A DNA stretch of 64,000 nt from Fratercula arctica (Eukaryota; Chordata; Aves; Charadriiformes; Alcidae). Positions 1-11,196 of the stretch are shown here, one piece after another. The stretch's first letter is position 1; every line of letters starts with the position of its first letter. The position numbers were made by a program, and so were the translations under genes. Below the pieces are notes generated by a model that was given only the letters and a program-made list of their open reading frames with translations, was not told where the DNA came from and did no database searches. The stretch lies in NCBI GenBank assembly GCA_947846985.1, contig CANTUZ010000007.1:27408355-27472354 (forward strand), written 5' to 3'.

Positions 1-83
1 ATTAGTATAGCTGCATATAATACGGCACTATTTCAGAAATGGACAGAGTAATTGTAGAGACTCTATTATGGGAAGGAACATTG

Positions 84-99
84 CACACACACACACACA
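84..99. repeat. CA dinucleotide microsatellite
   Basis: Eight uninterrupted CA units. Confidence 0.9.
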
Positions 100-882
100 A
101 AATCAAGCAAAACCAAGCAAAATGGCAACTTCACTCCAGAGTGGTTTAGAAACTAGAAACCTTCAACAAAGCTCTGCTGTTGAGAACAATCTAAGTTCCT
201 TTTATGGTAGAGATACTATTGCATGTTAGAGTGAAAGGTTAAAACAGTTAGGTTCTACCTATCCCAGTTTTCATTTGTTCTTCCCATGCGCTAGTTTGAA
301 AACTTTAACAGAAGTAGTTTAAAAGCACTAAAAAGGAAGTAAAGCTTTCTGTGATGCTAATGGAAAATTCTTTGTAGAGCACCCATTCTCTGCTCTGCTT
401 AACACCCCACTGTTTTCAAATGCCTTGGGGTTGTTTCTGAATTTAAACTGTAGCTGTACGGAGTTCCTTCCCAGAGTGGGAAGGGTGAATGTGACAGAGC
501 ACACACAAGATACGCTGAATGACATCTGTTCCATTACTGAAGCAGTCTGCACTCCCAGCCATTCTTCCACTTGAACGGAAAAGCAACATTTTGCCTTTCT
601 AAAAGCAAAATGCGTTTATAAGCATTCTATATGCAGCACGGTCGCCCAGGGAGGGAATGAACGCTAATGAAAGATTTGAGTAGTTGGCTTCACCTCCACC
701 CTTCCTACACTAGAGATGAAAGAATTGTGGTTAATCTTATAATAAGTTCGATTCAGAGAACAAGCAGAGTTGTTTCTCTTAACTTTTCTCTGACACTGGA
801 ACTCAGTGCTAATGTACAAAGTAAACCCATCCCAGTAAAACTCAACAGAACAATTTGACCTCTCCTAGCAGACTGACACTTT

Positions 883-953
883 AAAAAAAAAAGCCCCACA
901 CCTAAAGAAACCAACCAAAAAAAAACCAAACCAAAAACCAACCCACACCACAC
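883..953. repeat. A/C-rich low-complexity tract
   Basis: A run of ten A is followed by A-runs broken by one or two C, almost without G or T. Similar tracts recur at 14229, 23629, 24995, 34059, 49397 and 61303. Confidence 0.8.
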
Positions 954-1185
954 ATTGCAAGCCTACGGCTCCATTTACAAGAGATACATTTCTGTCCAGA
1001 ATTTGGAATATACTGTATACTAGCTTTGGTTTTCCTTAAATAAATTTAGAAAATAAAACTTGAATTGATTTTTACTGAATAGTGACAACTCACTTCAAAG
1101 CAGTAATACATACCTCTGATATCTAAAAAGTTATCTAATATTTGAATTACCTTTTTACAATTCTATCAACCTCTTTAGGGCTATT

Positions 1186-1213
1186 AAAAATAAATAAATA
1201 AATAAATAAATAA
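1186..1213. repeat. AAAT tetranucleotide microsatellite
   Basis: About seven AAAT/TAAA units in a row. Confidence 0.9.
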
Positions 1214-2273
1214 GAGAGACACAAAAGCAACTACAGAAGGCTTGTCAAGCATAGACATTATCTTTTATCATGTGTATGAAACACCACCAGTAAGATTGAC
1301 CCTTGTGATTTCTCTGTTCCTGGTACCAGAAGACTGGATTACAAAAACATATCAACAATAGCTTCAGCTTTTCTGTTAACAAAGAAGAGTCTGGAAGCAT
1401 CATGTAAAAATAAATTAAGTAGTTCAAAAACTTGAAGTTGAATCAAGTGAGCCCAAAATGTAATATCCTTTCAAAATTTCAGTTTAGCCTACAATCTCGT
1501 GATCTTCATTTTAGACTCCATTTTGAAGGACTGGCCTTTAAGATGAAATTAAGGCTATGATGTTTACCCTGACGGTGGGAGAGAGACACCGATATTGTAT
1601 AGGAGACAGCTTACCTGAGAAACACACGCGCACACCTTCCAAACTAAAGTCAGAATTACATTTTACTTTTGCAGAGTTCACAAGAAACATAGGCCTTACT
1701 TCTGAACTTGACATAGAGTCATCCTGCCATCAATATGAAATGTCACTGCTTTTAAGTAGCAGTTATAATACACGATGGATATTAAATACATTGAAGTAAC
1801 TGCACCGTGTCAACTTAATGTATTTTAACTGATAAACGCAGGTAAGTTTCTCTTAGAAATGTATTAAAAGAAAAACCACTCCGGAACTCACAAGTAATAA
1901 AAATGACCCATCTCATCTGGTCATTCTTTGCCAATACTACACACGGCTACAGAGCATAGCTGTGTATAGCTCATTTTTCGCCTGTTCTCGTGTTAATACA
2001 GAGGCCCTCATTAAAGCCACTCGTGAAAGGTGTGTTTGTAATTTACTCTTATACAGTCTCTGCACATTTTAGAAAAGACAAACTTGTCTAACAGAAACTT
2101 TTCAAAGTAGTTCAAACAAACATCCTTCCTGTCCAGAGGAAAAGAAAACAATTTGTACATCTGAACGACAAAAAACTGGAAACAAAAGTAAAGGAAACAG
2201 TGGGAAAATGGCGTTATCAACATTCTAGGGATTTGAAAATATGGCTAAAGAGGATAAAAATACACACAAAATT

Positions 2274-2311
2274 GACAAGTATTAACAAAATAGACAAGTA
2301 TTAACAAAATA
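2274..2311. repeat. 19-bp tandem duplication, two exact copies
   Basis: The unit GACAAGTATTAACAAAATA occurs at 2274-2292 and again, identically, at 2293-2311. Confidence 0.9.
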
Positions 2312-3945
2312 GATGTCCCTGCTCTTCTGAAATTGTCTTTCAATGTTCAGCTTAATAAATAGCTAGATACTAAAGCTACTGAATTTCAACTAACTGGTCA
2401 ACCCTTTTTATTACCATAGCAACCAATAGTCAGAACAACAGAAATAACAGTTGCTCTTTTTCAAATTTCACTCGTCTCTGAGACAACATTGCCTTCCATC
2501 TTCATCAACCTTTTCCGCACTACAAACACAAGGAGTTTGTTTTCCTCATTCTCATCCCAATGGAATTGTACAGCACTAATTCAGTAGATTTACTTAACTG
2601 ATTTCTCTACAAATCAAATAGTATACTTTTTCAATATCATCAATGAAGATGGTTTCATAAGTGGTATTTCAGAAATCTATTAGAAATTTGTTTAGAAATT
2701 ATTATAATAGTTAATCTGTGCTGGTTAACAGGTTGTCCCTTCTTTCTTTACAAGGCTTTCAGAACTCAAGTTAACATCAAGATAGAACAAGAACCCCGAC
2801 ACCCTCTCATCTGGCCTTTTGTAACCAAAGTGAAATTTCAGCTCCATTTTCAGAAAGCAGACTAACAGGTACTAACAGGTACCAAACTTATCTTCTGTCT
2901 CCTAATGCAACTCTTCTATTTTTGCTTTATCTCATCTGTTTGTCTGAAAGATAAAGAGGAAGCCTGCATTATCTTTGTCTGTATCGTGCTTCAGTACAGT
3001 ACCATCGGCTCTCACATCCCAGACAGCAAATGCACGTCATTTTTATGGTACTTTTTATGGCACTATCTCCAGACTATTTACTGTCTAAAACTTTTGATCA
3101 CTTCTAATATTCATGTACCAAAAAAAACCCCAAGAAAATGAAATAAAAATTGTTTTTTAAATTATTTTAGAATCCTTCCAAAATTCACCATGCCTTGAAG
3201 GCCAGTGTGTGGGATATACGGCCAATAAATTTAAGGTTGGAAATTTACACGTTAAATTTATTTATATCTAAGACATATAGATACCAAAATGCGTTAGTCC
3301 AGTCAGTGCTTAGTACACTCACGTGTATGCATACATCACAAAAGTGTACACGTTAATCATTAGAAGACTTCTCACTGCAAATCATAGTTTCAAAGACACT
3401 TTTCAGGTACTAAAGCAGGACTTGTACATGTCCTCCCAAATTTATGTGGTTTCTGTCAATGAGCTTTTGAAGAGTTGGAGCAATGCACGTAGTCTTTCTT
3501 TTTTCTGATTTTCAGGACAGAAAACTATTAGTTCTGCTGTATTTTAGATATTTCAGTTTAGTATTTTTAAAAGCTGGAAGATCAAGGAGATAATAGACGA
3601 AAATGACTAACCTTTCACATGATAAAGATCACTTAAAAAAAAAATAAATACAAGCTTTATGCCATTACACTGAAAGGAATACAGCTGTCTACCTCAGACG
3701 TCAGCATATATTTTAAGTCTCTTTTGTCTGCTACATATCAAAACAGAAAACTGAAATCTGTTTTCCTAGATCCAAGCCAGGGTATATTAACAATTTAAAT
3801 GACATCCACAGGTCCAGATGATCAAAGATATCTGAAGACTGGGTTGTAGATTATCTGTAACTCCATCTTCTCTAAACAACATTTTCTAAACAACCATGAA
3901 CATCCAGAAGGGAGAAAGAGACAGATCATAAGAGACAGAGACAGA

Positions 3946-4119
3946 TCCCAGAGACGGCTCCGGGACTGGTGTTATTGGCAGGGCTTTGGGGTTTTTGATC
4001 ATAAGTTGCTATGCAAGACACCTGGCCTGCTGGTGGCAGGTGGGATACACCTGTCCCAGAAGGGGAAAAGAATTTTGGGGCAGGAGTTAGCAAGGCTCAT
4101 TGACAGGGCTTTACACTAG
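3946..4119 (+). pseudogene. CR1 ORF1 remnant, C-terminal end of the esterase-like domain
   Basis: The last 57 codons plus stop of CR1 ORF1. The frame reads RRLRDWCYWQGFGVFDH, then GLLVAGGIHLSQKGKRILGQ, then a tail ending RALH and TAG. In this family the C-terminal part of ORF1 resembles SGNH hydrolases/esterases, whose last catalytic block is Asp-x-x-His. The His block is visible here (IHLS), but the residue expected to be Asp (codon GGT at 4039-4041) is Gly, one transition away from GAT. Everything upstream is lost by 5' truncation, so no functional ORF1 protein can be made. The stop lies two bases before the ORF2 start codon. The identification rests on motif and position, not on alignment. 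Confidence 0.75.
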
Positions 4120-4121
4120 AT

Positions 4122-7097
4122 ATGAGGGGGGAAGGGGAGATAACTGGGCCTGTCAGGACTAAAACCAAGGGAGGCATGCCAGGGCTTGAAGGATGGTGGA
4201 CTAGTGAGGACTCTCACTCTGCCATTTCATTTGAGAGAAGGGACAGACATTTAGAAATCATGGAAGCACCTGAGAAGGGTCTGGTAGGAAATAGGGTCCA
4301 CGCTCACAAAAAGGTGTTGGAATCATTAGCTCATCTGAAGTGCATCTATACCAATGCATGCAGTATGAGCAACAAACAGGGGGAGCTTGAAGCCATGATG
4401 CACCAGGAAAACTCTGACATCGTGGCTATCACAGAAACGTGGTGGGAGGCCTCACATGACTGGAGTGCCACTATCGATGGCTACAAGCTCTTCAGGAGGG
4501 ATAGACAGGAAAGGAGAGGCCGTGGAGTGGCCCTGTACGTTAGAGAACACTATGAGAGCTCAGAAATCAAGTATAGTGATGATGGGGTGGAGAGTGTTTG
4601 GATTAGGTTAAGGGCCAATAAAGCTGATATTGCTGTGGGAGTCCACTATAGACCTCCCAACCAAAGCAGTGAGGTGGATGAAGCTCTCTATAAGCAGCTG
4701 GGGGAAATCTCACAGTCACTTGCCATTGTTCTTGCGGGGGACTTTAACCTCCCAGATATCTGCTGGGAATACAACACAGCAGAGAGGGAACAATCCAGGA
4801 GGTTCCTGGAATGTGTGGAAGATAACTTCCTCACACAGCTGGTAAGTGAGCCGACCAGGGAAGGTGCCCTCCTGCACCTGCTTCTCGTGAACAGGGAAGA
4901 ACTTGTGGGGGAAGTAAAGATTGGTGGCTGCCTGGGGCACAGTGATCATGAGATGATCAAATTTCTGATTCTTGGAGAAACAAGGAGAAGGGTTAGTAGA
5001 ACTGCCACCTTAGACTTCCGGGGGGCAAACTTTGACCTGTTCAGAAGACTGCTGGACAAAATCCCTTGGGAGGCTGCCCTGAAGGATATAGGAGCCCAGG
5101 AAGGCTGGACATACTTCAAGAGAGAAGTCTTAAAGGCACAGGAGGAGGCTGTCCCCGTGTGCCGAAAAACAAGTAGGCGGGGAAGGAGACTGGCCTGGCT
5201 AAATAGGGACCTTTGGCTGGACCTCAAGAACAAAAGGAGAGTCTATGACCTTTGGAAGAGGGGGCAGGTCTCTCATGAAGACTATGAAGATGTAGTGAAG
5301 CTATGCAGGGAGAAAATTAGGAGAGCCAAAGCGCAGCTAGAGCTCAGCCTAGCTACAGCCGTTAAGGATAACAAAAAATGTTTCTATAAATTCATTAACA
5401 ACAAAAGGAGGATTAGGGAAAATCTCCCTCCCTTATTGGATGCAGAGAGAAACATAGTCACAAAGGATGAGGAAAAGGCTGAGGTGCTCGATGCCTACTT
5501 TGCCTCAGTCTTTAGCAGTGGAACGAGCTGTTCCCTGGGCACCCAGCCTCATGAGCTAGGAGACAGGGAGGGGAAGCTGGACGAGGCCATCACATTTAAA
5601 GAGGAAGTGATCAGTGACCTGCTACACCGCTTGGATGCACACAAATCCATGGGGCTGGATGGGTTACATCCAAGAGTGCTGAAAGAGTTGGCAGACGTGC
5701 TCGCCAAGCCACTTTCCATTATCTACCTGAAGTCATGGCTAGCTGGGGAGGTCCCAATGGACTGGAGGGTAGCAAATGTAGCACCCATCTACAAAAAAGG
5801 CAGAAAGGAGGATCCGCGAAACTATAGACCTGTCAGTCTGACCTCGGTAGCAGGGAAGGTCATGGAGCAGATCATCTTGAGTGCCATTACAAGTCATATA
5901 ATGGACAAGCAGGGGATCAGGCCTAGTCAGCATGGGTTTATGAAAGGCAGGTCCTGCCTGACAAGCCTCACCTCCTTCTATGACAAGATGACCCGATTAT
6001 TGGATGAGGGAAAGGCTGTGGACATTGTCTACCTAGACTTTCGAAAAGCATTTGACACTGTCTCCCATAGAATTCTCATGGAAAAACTGGCGGCTCATGG
6101 CCTGGATGAGCATACGACCTGCTGGATCAAGCACTGGCTGGATGGACGGTCCCAAAGAGTGGTGGTCAATGGAGTTAAATCCAGCTGGCGGCCAGTCACA
6201 AGTGGTGTCCCTCAGGGCTCAGTGTTGGGACCATTTCTGTTTAATATCTTTATTGATGACCTTGATAAGGACATAAAGTGTATCATCAGCAAGTTTGCAG
6301 ATGACACGAAGCTAAGCGGGAGTGTTGATCTACATGAGGATAGGGAGGCTCTACAGAGAGACTTGGATAGATTGGATCAATGGGCCAATGCTAATGGAAT
6401 GTGCTTCAACAAGGCCAAGTGCCGGGTCCTGCACTTGGGCCACAACAACCCCGTGCATCGCTACAGGCTTGGGGAAGTGTGGCCGGAGAGCTGCCTGGCA
6501 GAAAAGGACCTGGGGGTTCTAATTGACAAGCGGCTGAATATGAGCCAGCAGTGTGCCCAGGTGGCCAAGAAAGCCAGGGGCATCCTGGCTTGTATTAGAA
6601 ATAGTGTGACCAGCAGAAGGAGGGAGGTGATTGTCCCCCTGTACTCAACACTGGTGAGGCCACACCTTGAGTATTGTGTCCAGTTTTGGGCACCTCAATA
6701 TGAGAGAGATATCGAGGTGCTGGAGCGAGTGCAGAGGAGGGCAACGAAGCTGGTGAAGGGCCTGGAGAATAAATCTTATGAGGAGCGATTGAAGGAGCTG
6801 GGACTGTTTAGTTTGAGGAAGAGGAGGCTGAGGGGAGACCTCATCACTCTCTCCAACTACTTGAAAGGACATTGTAGAGAGGTCAGTGCTGGTCTCTTCT
6901 CACAGGTAATTAGCGATAGAACAAGAGGGAATGGGTTAAAGCTGCAGCAGGGTAGGTTTAGGCTGGACATTAGGAAAAAATTCTTCACAGAAAGAGTGGT
7001 CAGACACTGGAATAGGCTGCCCAGGGAGGTGGTGGAGTCACCATCCCTGAATGTGTTTAAGACTCTTTTAGATGTGGTGTTAGGGGATATGGTGTAA
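4122..7097 (+). CDS. CR1 ORF2: APE endonuclease-reverse transcriptase, 991 aa
   Basis: This protein nicks target DNA and copies CR1 RNA onto the nick (target-primed reverse transcription). The N-terminal APE endonuclease spans about residues 72-285: YTN (Asn78), ITETWW (Glu105), AGDFN (Asp207, Asn209) and SDHE (Asp275, His276), the expected catalytic set. A linker of about 200 residues follows. The reverse transcriptase spans about 505-790: GLDG (510-513), YLDFRKAFD (Asp639, Asp645), [10 protein letters not shown] (from 695) and FADD (Asp727, Asp728). The C-terminal region includes [13 protein letters not shown] near 846 and ends [13 protein letters not shown]. Length and both ends match full-length avian CR1 ORF2, and no stop or frameshift interrupts it. 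The ATG at 4122 is chosen because it is two bases after the ORF1 stop; the frame has only six upstream codons before a TGA. Oddity: Leu512 replaces the usual Pro of the GPDG block. Expression of this truncated copy is doubtful. Confidence 0.95.
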   Translation: MRGEGEITGPVRTKTKGGMPGLEGWWTSEDSHSAISFERRDRHLEIMEAPEKGLVGNRVHAHKKVLESLAHLKCIYTNACSMSNKQGELEAMMHQENSDIVAITETWWEASHDWSATIDGYKLFRRDRQERRGRGVALYVREHYESSEIKYSDDGVESVWIRLRANKADIAVGVHYRPPNQSSEVDEALYKQLGEISQSLAIVLAGDFNLPDICWEYNTAEREQSRRFLECVEDNFLTQLVSEPTREGALLHLLLVNREELVGEVKIGGCLGHSDHEMIKFLILGETRRRVSRTATLDFRGANFDLFRRLLDKIPWEAALKDIGAQEGWTYFKREVLKAQEEAVPVCRKTSRRGRRLAWLNRDLWLDLKNKRRVYDLWKRGQVSHEDYEDVVKLCREKIRRAKAQLELSLATAVKDNKKCFYKFINNKRRIRENLPPLLDAERNIVTKDEEKAEVLDAYFASVFSSGTSCSLGTQPHELGDREGKLDEAITFKEEVISDLLHRLDAHKSMGLDGLHPRVLKELADVLAKPLSIIYLKSWLAGEVPMDWRVANVAPIYKKGRKEDPRNYRPVSLTSVAGKVMEQIILSAITSHIMDKQGIRPSQHGFMKGRSCLTSLTSFYDKMTRLLDEGKAVDIVYLDFRKAFDTVSHRILMEKLAAHGLDEHTTCWIKHWLDGRSQRVVVNGVKSSWRPVTSGVPQGSVLGPFLFNIFIDDLDKDIKCIISKFADDTKLSGSVDLHEDREALQRDLDRLDQWANANGMCFNKAKCRVLHLGHNNPVHRYRLGEVWPESCLAEKDLGVLIDKRLNMSQQCAQVAKKARGILACIRNSVTSRRREVIVPLYSTLVRPHLEYCVQFWAPQYERDIEVLERVQRRATKLVKGLENKSYEERLKELGLFSLRKRRLRGDLITLSNYLKGHCREVSAGLFSQVISDRTRGNGLKLQQGRFRLDIRKKFFTERVVRHWNRLPREVVESPSLNVFKTLLDVVLGDMV

Positions 7098-7185
7098 GGG
7101 AGAACTTTGTAGAGTGGGGTTGATGGTTGGACTCGATGATCCCAAGGGTCTTTTCCAACCTAAATCATTCTACAATTCTATAATT
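7098..7185 (+). other. CR1 3' untranslated tail with terminal octamer repeat
   Basis: Short tail between the ORF2 stop and the element end. It contains the CR1-typical TTGGACTCGATGATC and TTTTCCAACCTAAAT blocks, then ATTCTACA (7167-7174), ATTCTATA (7175-7182) and ATT. In CR1 the 3' end is the part recognised by the reverse transcriptase, and the octamer replaces a poly(A) tail. Confidence 0.9.
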
Positions 7186-10100
7186 AAATCTGTTGACAAG
7201 AACAACCAAAAAGAAAGCGAGAGACACCATAAGTAATAGTCACAGTAAAGGAATATTCCAAGAAAGTTACTCAACTCCTATTAACTGGCACTTGATGGAT
7301 AAAGCCTTATCACAAGAAAGAATGAAAGAACTAGTCTTTTTTCCCCCCTCACATGAAGATTGTACATGGGATGTTACGGTTTTAGCTCAAAGTAATCTCT
7401 TTGGTTTAAGGTACATGCTGGGTATTTATTCAGTATTTATTCAGCTTTTTTGCTACCGCTAGCTGTGACTTTATTTAAAGATTAAGTACAAAAAATAAAA
7501 AGCAGAAACTGTTCAAAATCCATTCTGAAAGATGGAGAATGACTCTAAAGTAACTTAATGGGTAATTGCTCCAAAAGCAGGTTTTCTTCACTGCTTTTGG
7601 CGAGCTTAAAATTGTGTCATGTCATCCAAAATACAGTTTGTTGATAACTGAGTTTTAACTTCAGAATTTGGACACATTAAAAAGTTTGCATCAATAGAAC
7701 TGTAAATATTCTTAAGGTATCACAAATGACAAAGCAGTTCTTAGGTTAATCATCAGAGCAAGGGCTGTTTCCCTTCACCATCAGGCAGAAAGCTTGGACT
7801 GATCCACACAGTAATTCTGCAAACCACCATAAAAGGTGAAAATACATTTTATGTTCTCAAACTTACTGTAAGTTTCATAACTTCCTCCTGAAATCTTTAT
7901 TAAAAAGACCTGAACTGAAATATCTCAGCGGAGAAAGAATAACAATACAGAGATCACACTAATTTAAGACAGACTTCCTTCCTACAAGAATTATGCTTAA
8001 GGGAAACAATAAATCTCATGTTTAAGAATACTGTATTCTGTCTTTCTACATTAGTAATTCAGCCCCATGCTATGATAAAAGTAATACTAAGAATTTTATT
8101 GCAAGTAATTTTTCAGAGCCACAGGAAGTTTTCTACATTTCCTTGCATATCTTCATTTCCCTTCTTTAGTTTGCTCATCAGTCTTTGTTCAAAGAATCCT
8201 AGATCTCCCATAAACTTGGCTGAAAAGCTGTTTCAAATACAAGATGGCATCTATCACACACAAAGGAATGCACTGATTTTGGAACAATTAAGGGACACAC
8301 TGTTACAACAGTCTATGGAAGAGTGACATTGACAACTTTGAATTTTAGCATATGCAGATATTCTGTGAAACTATGCAGGCAGTGAAGCTTTCACAACTGC
8401 AAGTCAACAAGTACAAACCTCCATTTCCAGGCAGCTTGAAGTTGTCAAGCCTAATGTCAGTTTTATAATAAGATCAATGTTTAACCTCCTCTCCTTACTA
8501 CTAAAGCAAGCTGAGAGAAGGGTTGCAGAATTTTGACACCTGGGAGCCCAGCCACAAAGCTCCTGTCTGGCTGAAAGTTGAGGAAAATGCAGACACTGGC
8601 AAAGAACTGATCATGAAGGTCTCTGCATTTCTTTTCCAGAGGTTCCAACAGACCTACAAGAGAACTAGTGAGCTGAGGAATTGATTTGTAACACTTCGGA
8701 ATGCCCTTTGCAAAAAGACAGGTGATTCAATTCCATGTTATGAAGGGATATGATTTTCACTGGCACTTAATGGAGTGGAGAAAACACTATGTACTAATTA
8801 AAGAAACCCTTGAGCACTGGCAAGTGTGAAGTTAGTCAAATTCCTCTTCTCTTCCCATTAGGACCACCTGGTCATATAAGCCTGTGCTCCAGATGAGTGC
8901 TTAGACTCTCCACCATTCACAATACAGAAGGACCAATGCCAAGTTCCACAGCAAATGCCATTCTTTCTGAAATTATGCCAAATCCTGTCCCGGGAAACAT
9001 TTTTGTAGCCTTGTAAGGTGAGCTTTGTCTTCACCTTCAGCAATAAGATGAGAGTTGCCTATTATCTTTGCATCCTTAGTCACAAAATATTCAAAATTAT
9101 CTTCCAAATGAAGACACCAGACCTACAACAGGTTTTTCTTCAGCTACATTCTTTAAATTCACACATATAAGACTTTGATGTGAATAAGGGTTCATCACCG
9201 CTACTGCAACCTTTCAGAAAAAAAAGGCTTTTCATTCAGGGAAATTCTAACAAGAAAATAGAAATTACGTACCAATGAGAAATTAGTATTTATAAACATA
9301 CAGGACGTACAACATTAACACACATGTGCTGAAACGAATGCTCACATTTAACTTTATCCCTGTCGGCCAAAGCTGCAGCACACCAGTTAAAAGCCTTGCT
9401 TCAGTTTGTCAGCAGCAGCAGTATCCCGAATGTTTGAGCAGGGCTGGAGTGGAGTCCTGAGTTTTTGCATGGGGACTCTATACTGGAGTCAACTGCACTG
9501 TCAACCATTTTTCAGCAGTATCTATGGCACAGACAGAAGGTTAGAATGCACCTGAAGTGGTGTGAGCTGTTGAGAAACCTTTAATTCACACCCTACGGAC
9601 ACAGATTTAGTATTTGATGAGGAATTCCCTATGTTCAGGTGACCTTTCAGGTTTGAAATGCATTCTTTCTACTCCATCAGCATTTGACAATGGGCATTTA
9701 ATCTTACTAATCAAAGAAGGATTACACCATGAGACCCAAAGCACTAATGAAAGCTTTTGATGTACTTCACACATTTGAACAGATGTGACTCACATTGATA
9801 GGCATATAAAGAGATTTGATGCTTAAATATGCTCTTCCTTTTAGAACAGTTTGTATTTGTCAGTTGTTCAGAGCAATGAGATTTATTTTCACTAGGGTAT
9901 ATTTGGTGAAAAAAAAAAAAAACAACAACCAACAAGTCAAAAGAAATGTGGATTCTAATCTAGTGAGTTTTCACATTGTGTGCCAGTAAAAGAATTTTTT
10001 TTGTGGGGGGAAAAAAAAAAAGAGTAAGAAGCAAAAATAATGATAATACAAAAATCTCTAAACAGTGAGAGTCTAAACCTGAAACCTACAAAACTGTGGT

Positions 10101-10936
10101 TCACCTCTATTTACAACATGACTTAATGTTAAAAGCACAGTTTTGGAATACAGTTTCTGAAACAATGAATTGTAGTAGATTACTAAAATCCCCAGATGAA
10201 CTTTTCAGACAGTGGTTCTCCTATCATATTTTGTGTGATAAGTGAAAATGAAAAATATTGATTGGAGAAACACTACTCTGACTAAGGCCATTCACAAGAA
10301 CAAAATCCGAACCTGTACAAGAAAAACGTGTGTTGCTCCTAGCCTCTAAGTCCCTATGCTTAAAAGAATTAACAGTACACAGGAAATCTTATTTCCTAGA
10401 CAAATTTTCACCATGGACACTGATTAGAGTTACCTTCCTGTTTCACTGTTGATTCTCAGTAACTTCCTGAATGAGGAAATACCAATTTTGCTAGGATAAG
10501 TTTCAGACAGCTTGCATTAGACATTTGCCACACACAACCTTTATTGCACCTGCATGAATATAGTTCAGGGAAAAAAAAACAAGACAACTTTGTGTAGTTT
10601 TTTTGGCTAAAAACACTACCTCTTGAGGAAAAAAGTTTGCTAAGATACCTCTTCTTGACAACATGTTATGGCAAAAATCATTCTTTGAAAATACCACCCT
10701 ACTTAAAATATACTCACTACTTAAAATATACTCATAATTTTTAGTTTAAAAAAAAAGTGTTCAGCTGAACTTACTACTACTAACAATTATGTTGGAGACA
10801 TGTCAAAAAATAACTAATGAAAACGCAGGACAGAATATAAACTCCAGAGCTCAGCCTGAACTGAAGGATAACTGGAATGACTCAGATGTATAGCATTATG
10901 CTATATGCAAAAAGAGGTGTTTTAAAGTTTTGACCA

Positions 10937-10962
10937 CCCCCTTCCTCCCCGCCCCCCCCCCC
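10937..10962 (-). other. Potential G-quadruplex / i-motif tract
   Basis: C5, C4 and C11 runs are separated by short spacers on the + strand, giving at least four G3+ runs on the minus strand with loops under seven bases. Pattern only. Confidence 0.4.
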
Positions 10963-11045
10963 TTTTATTCTTTTAATAAAAAGCGCCTTCATTTTCAACT
11001 ATGCTATAGAGAAAGGTGTGTGGAAACTTTGTTGCAGCTAGGAGG

Positions 11046-11066
11046 AAAAAAAAAAAAAAAAAAAAA
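11046..11066. repeat. Poly(A), 21 bp
   Basis: Uninterrupted A-run. Confidence 0.95.
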
Positions 11067-11106
11067 GACAAAACCATAAAGGACGACATACACTTGCAAG
11101 ACTTAC

Positions 11107-11196
11107 AGGTAATGGAACAGGGGATAAGGTGAAGATTATTTCAGGCAAAGATGGGACTTCGTTTTGGCTGTCTTTCAGTTCAGCAGTATTGGCGCA
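11107..11196 (-). CDS. Candidate internal exon, minus strand, 30 codons, unassigned
   Basis: I do not recognise this protein. The block is exactly 90 bp and open in one frame, phase 0 at both ends: CANTAELKDSQNEVPSLPEI and then ten more codons ending SPVPLP. It is followed by the donor CCT|GTAAGTC. The acceptor (GTATGTAG) has only a weak pyrimidine tract, and an in-frame TAG in that acceptor closes the frame upstream. The mixed, low-bias composition looks protein-like. The minus orientation agrees with the strand asymmetry of this part of the window. An open 90-bp block with splice-like edges can occur by chance, so this is a hypothesis. Confidence 0.27.

Larger units (their letters stand above)
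1..3945. other. Gene-free AT-rich stretch (intron or intergenic)
   Basis: I find no convincing gene here. Visible content is a CA microsatellite near 84, an A/C-rich tract near 883, an AAAT microsatellite near 1186, a 19-bp tandem duplication at 2274 and a 10-bp duplication (ACTAACAGGT twice) at 2861-2880. A purine-rich GAGACAGA-like tract at about 3908-3945 directly precedes the CR1 element, so the exact insertion junction cannot be placed. One 30-bp exon-like block on the minus strand (1151-1180) is too short to support. Confidence 0.6.
3946..7185 (+). mobile_element. CR1: CR1 non-LTR retrotransposon, 5'-truncated, polymerase frame intact
   Basis: This is a 3.2-kb LINE of the CR1 clade on the + strand. 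In order it contains the C-terminal tail of ORF1 (to TAG 4117-4119), a complete ORF2 (4122-7097) and an 88-bp 3' tail. The tail ends in the CR1-type octamer repeat ATTCTACA/ATTCTATA/ATT, with no poly(A), as is normal for the clade. The promoter and most of ORF1 are missing, the usual result of incomplete reverse transcription. The 5' boundary is approximate: ORF1-like sequence is clear from about 3946, and a purine-rich tract lies before it. I saw no clear target-site duplication, which is normal for CR1. The uninterrupted ORF2 points to a fairly recent insertion compared with the other CR1 pieces in the window. Confidence 0.95.
7186..11106. other. Gene-free stretch
   Basis: AT-rich DNA without a recognisable gene. 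It contains poly(A) runs at 9909-9922, 10011-10021 and 11046-11066, and a C-run cluster at 10937-10962. Two short exon-like blocks on the minus strand (21 bp at 7867-7887; 33 bp at 10434-10466, frame KLLRINSETG) have reasonable splice signals but are too short to trust alone. Confidence 0.5.

Noticed and set aside
745..760. TTCGATTC resembling a tRNA T-loop
   Set aside because: No matching acceptor, D or anticodon stems around it.
4630..6872. Additional open frames of 64-95 codons inside the CR1 polymerase region
   Set aside because: They lie in other frames of ORF2 and have no independent support.
9909..9935. Poly(A) that could mark a retroposed gene copy
   Set aside because: No recognisable gene sequence or flanking duplication next to it.
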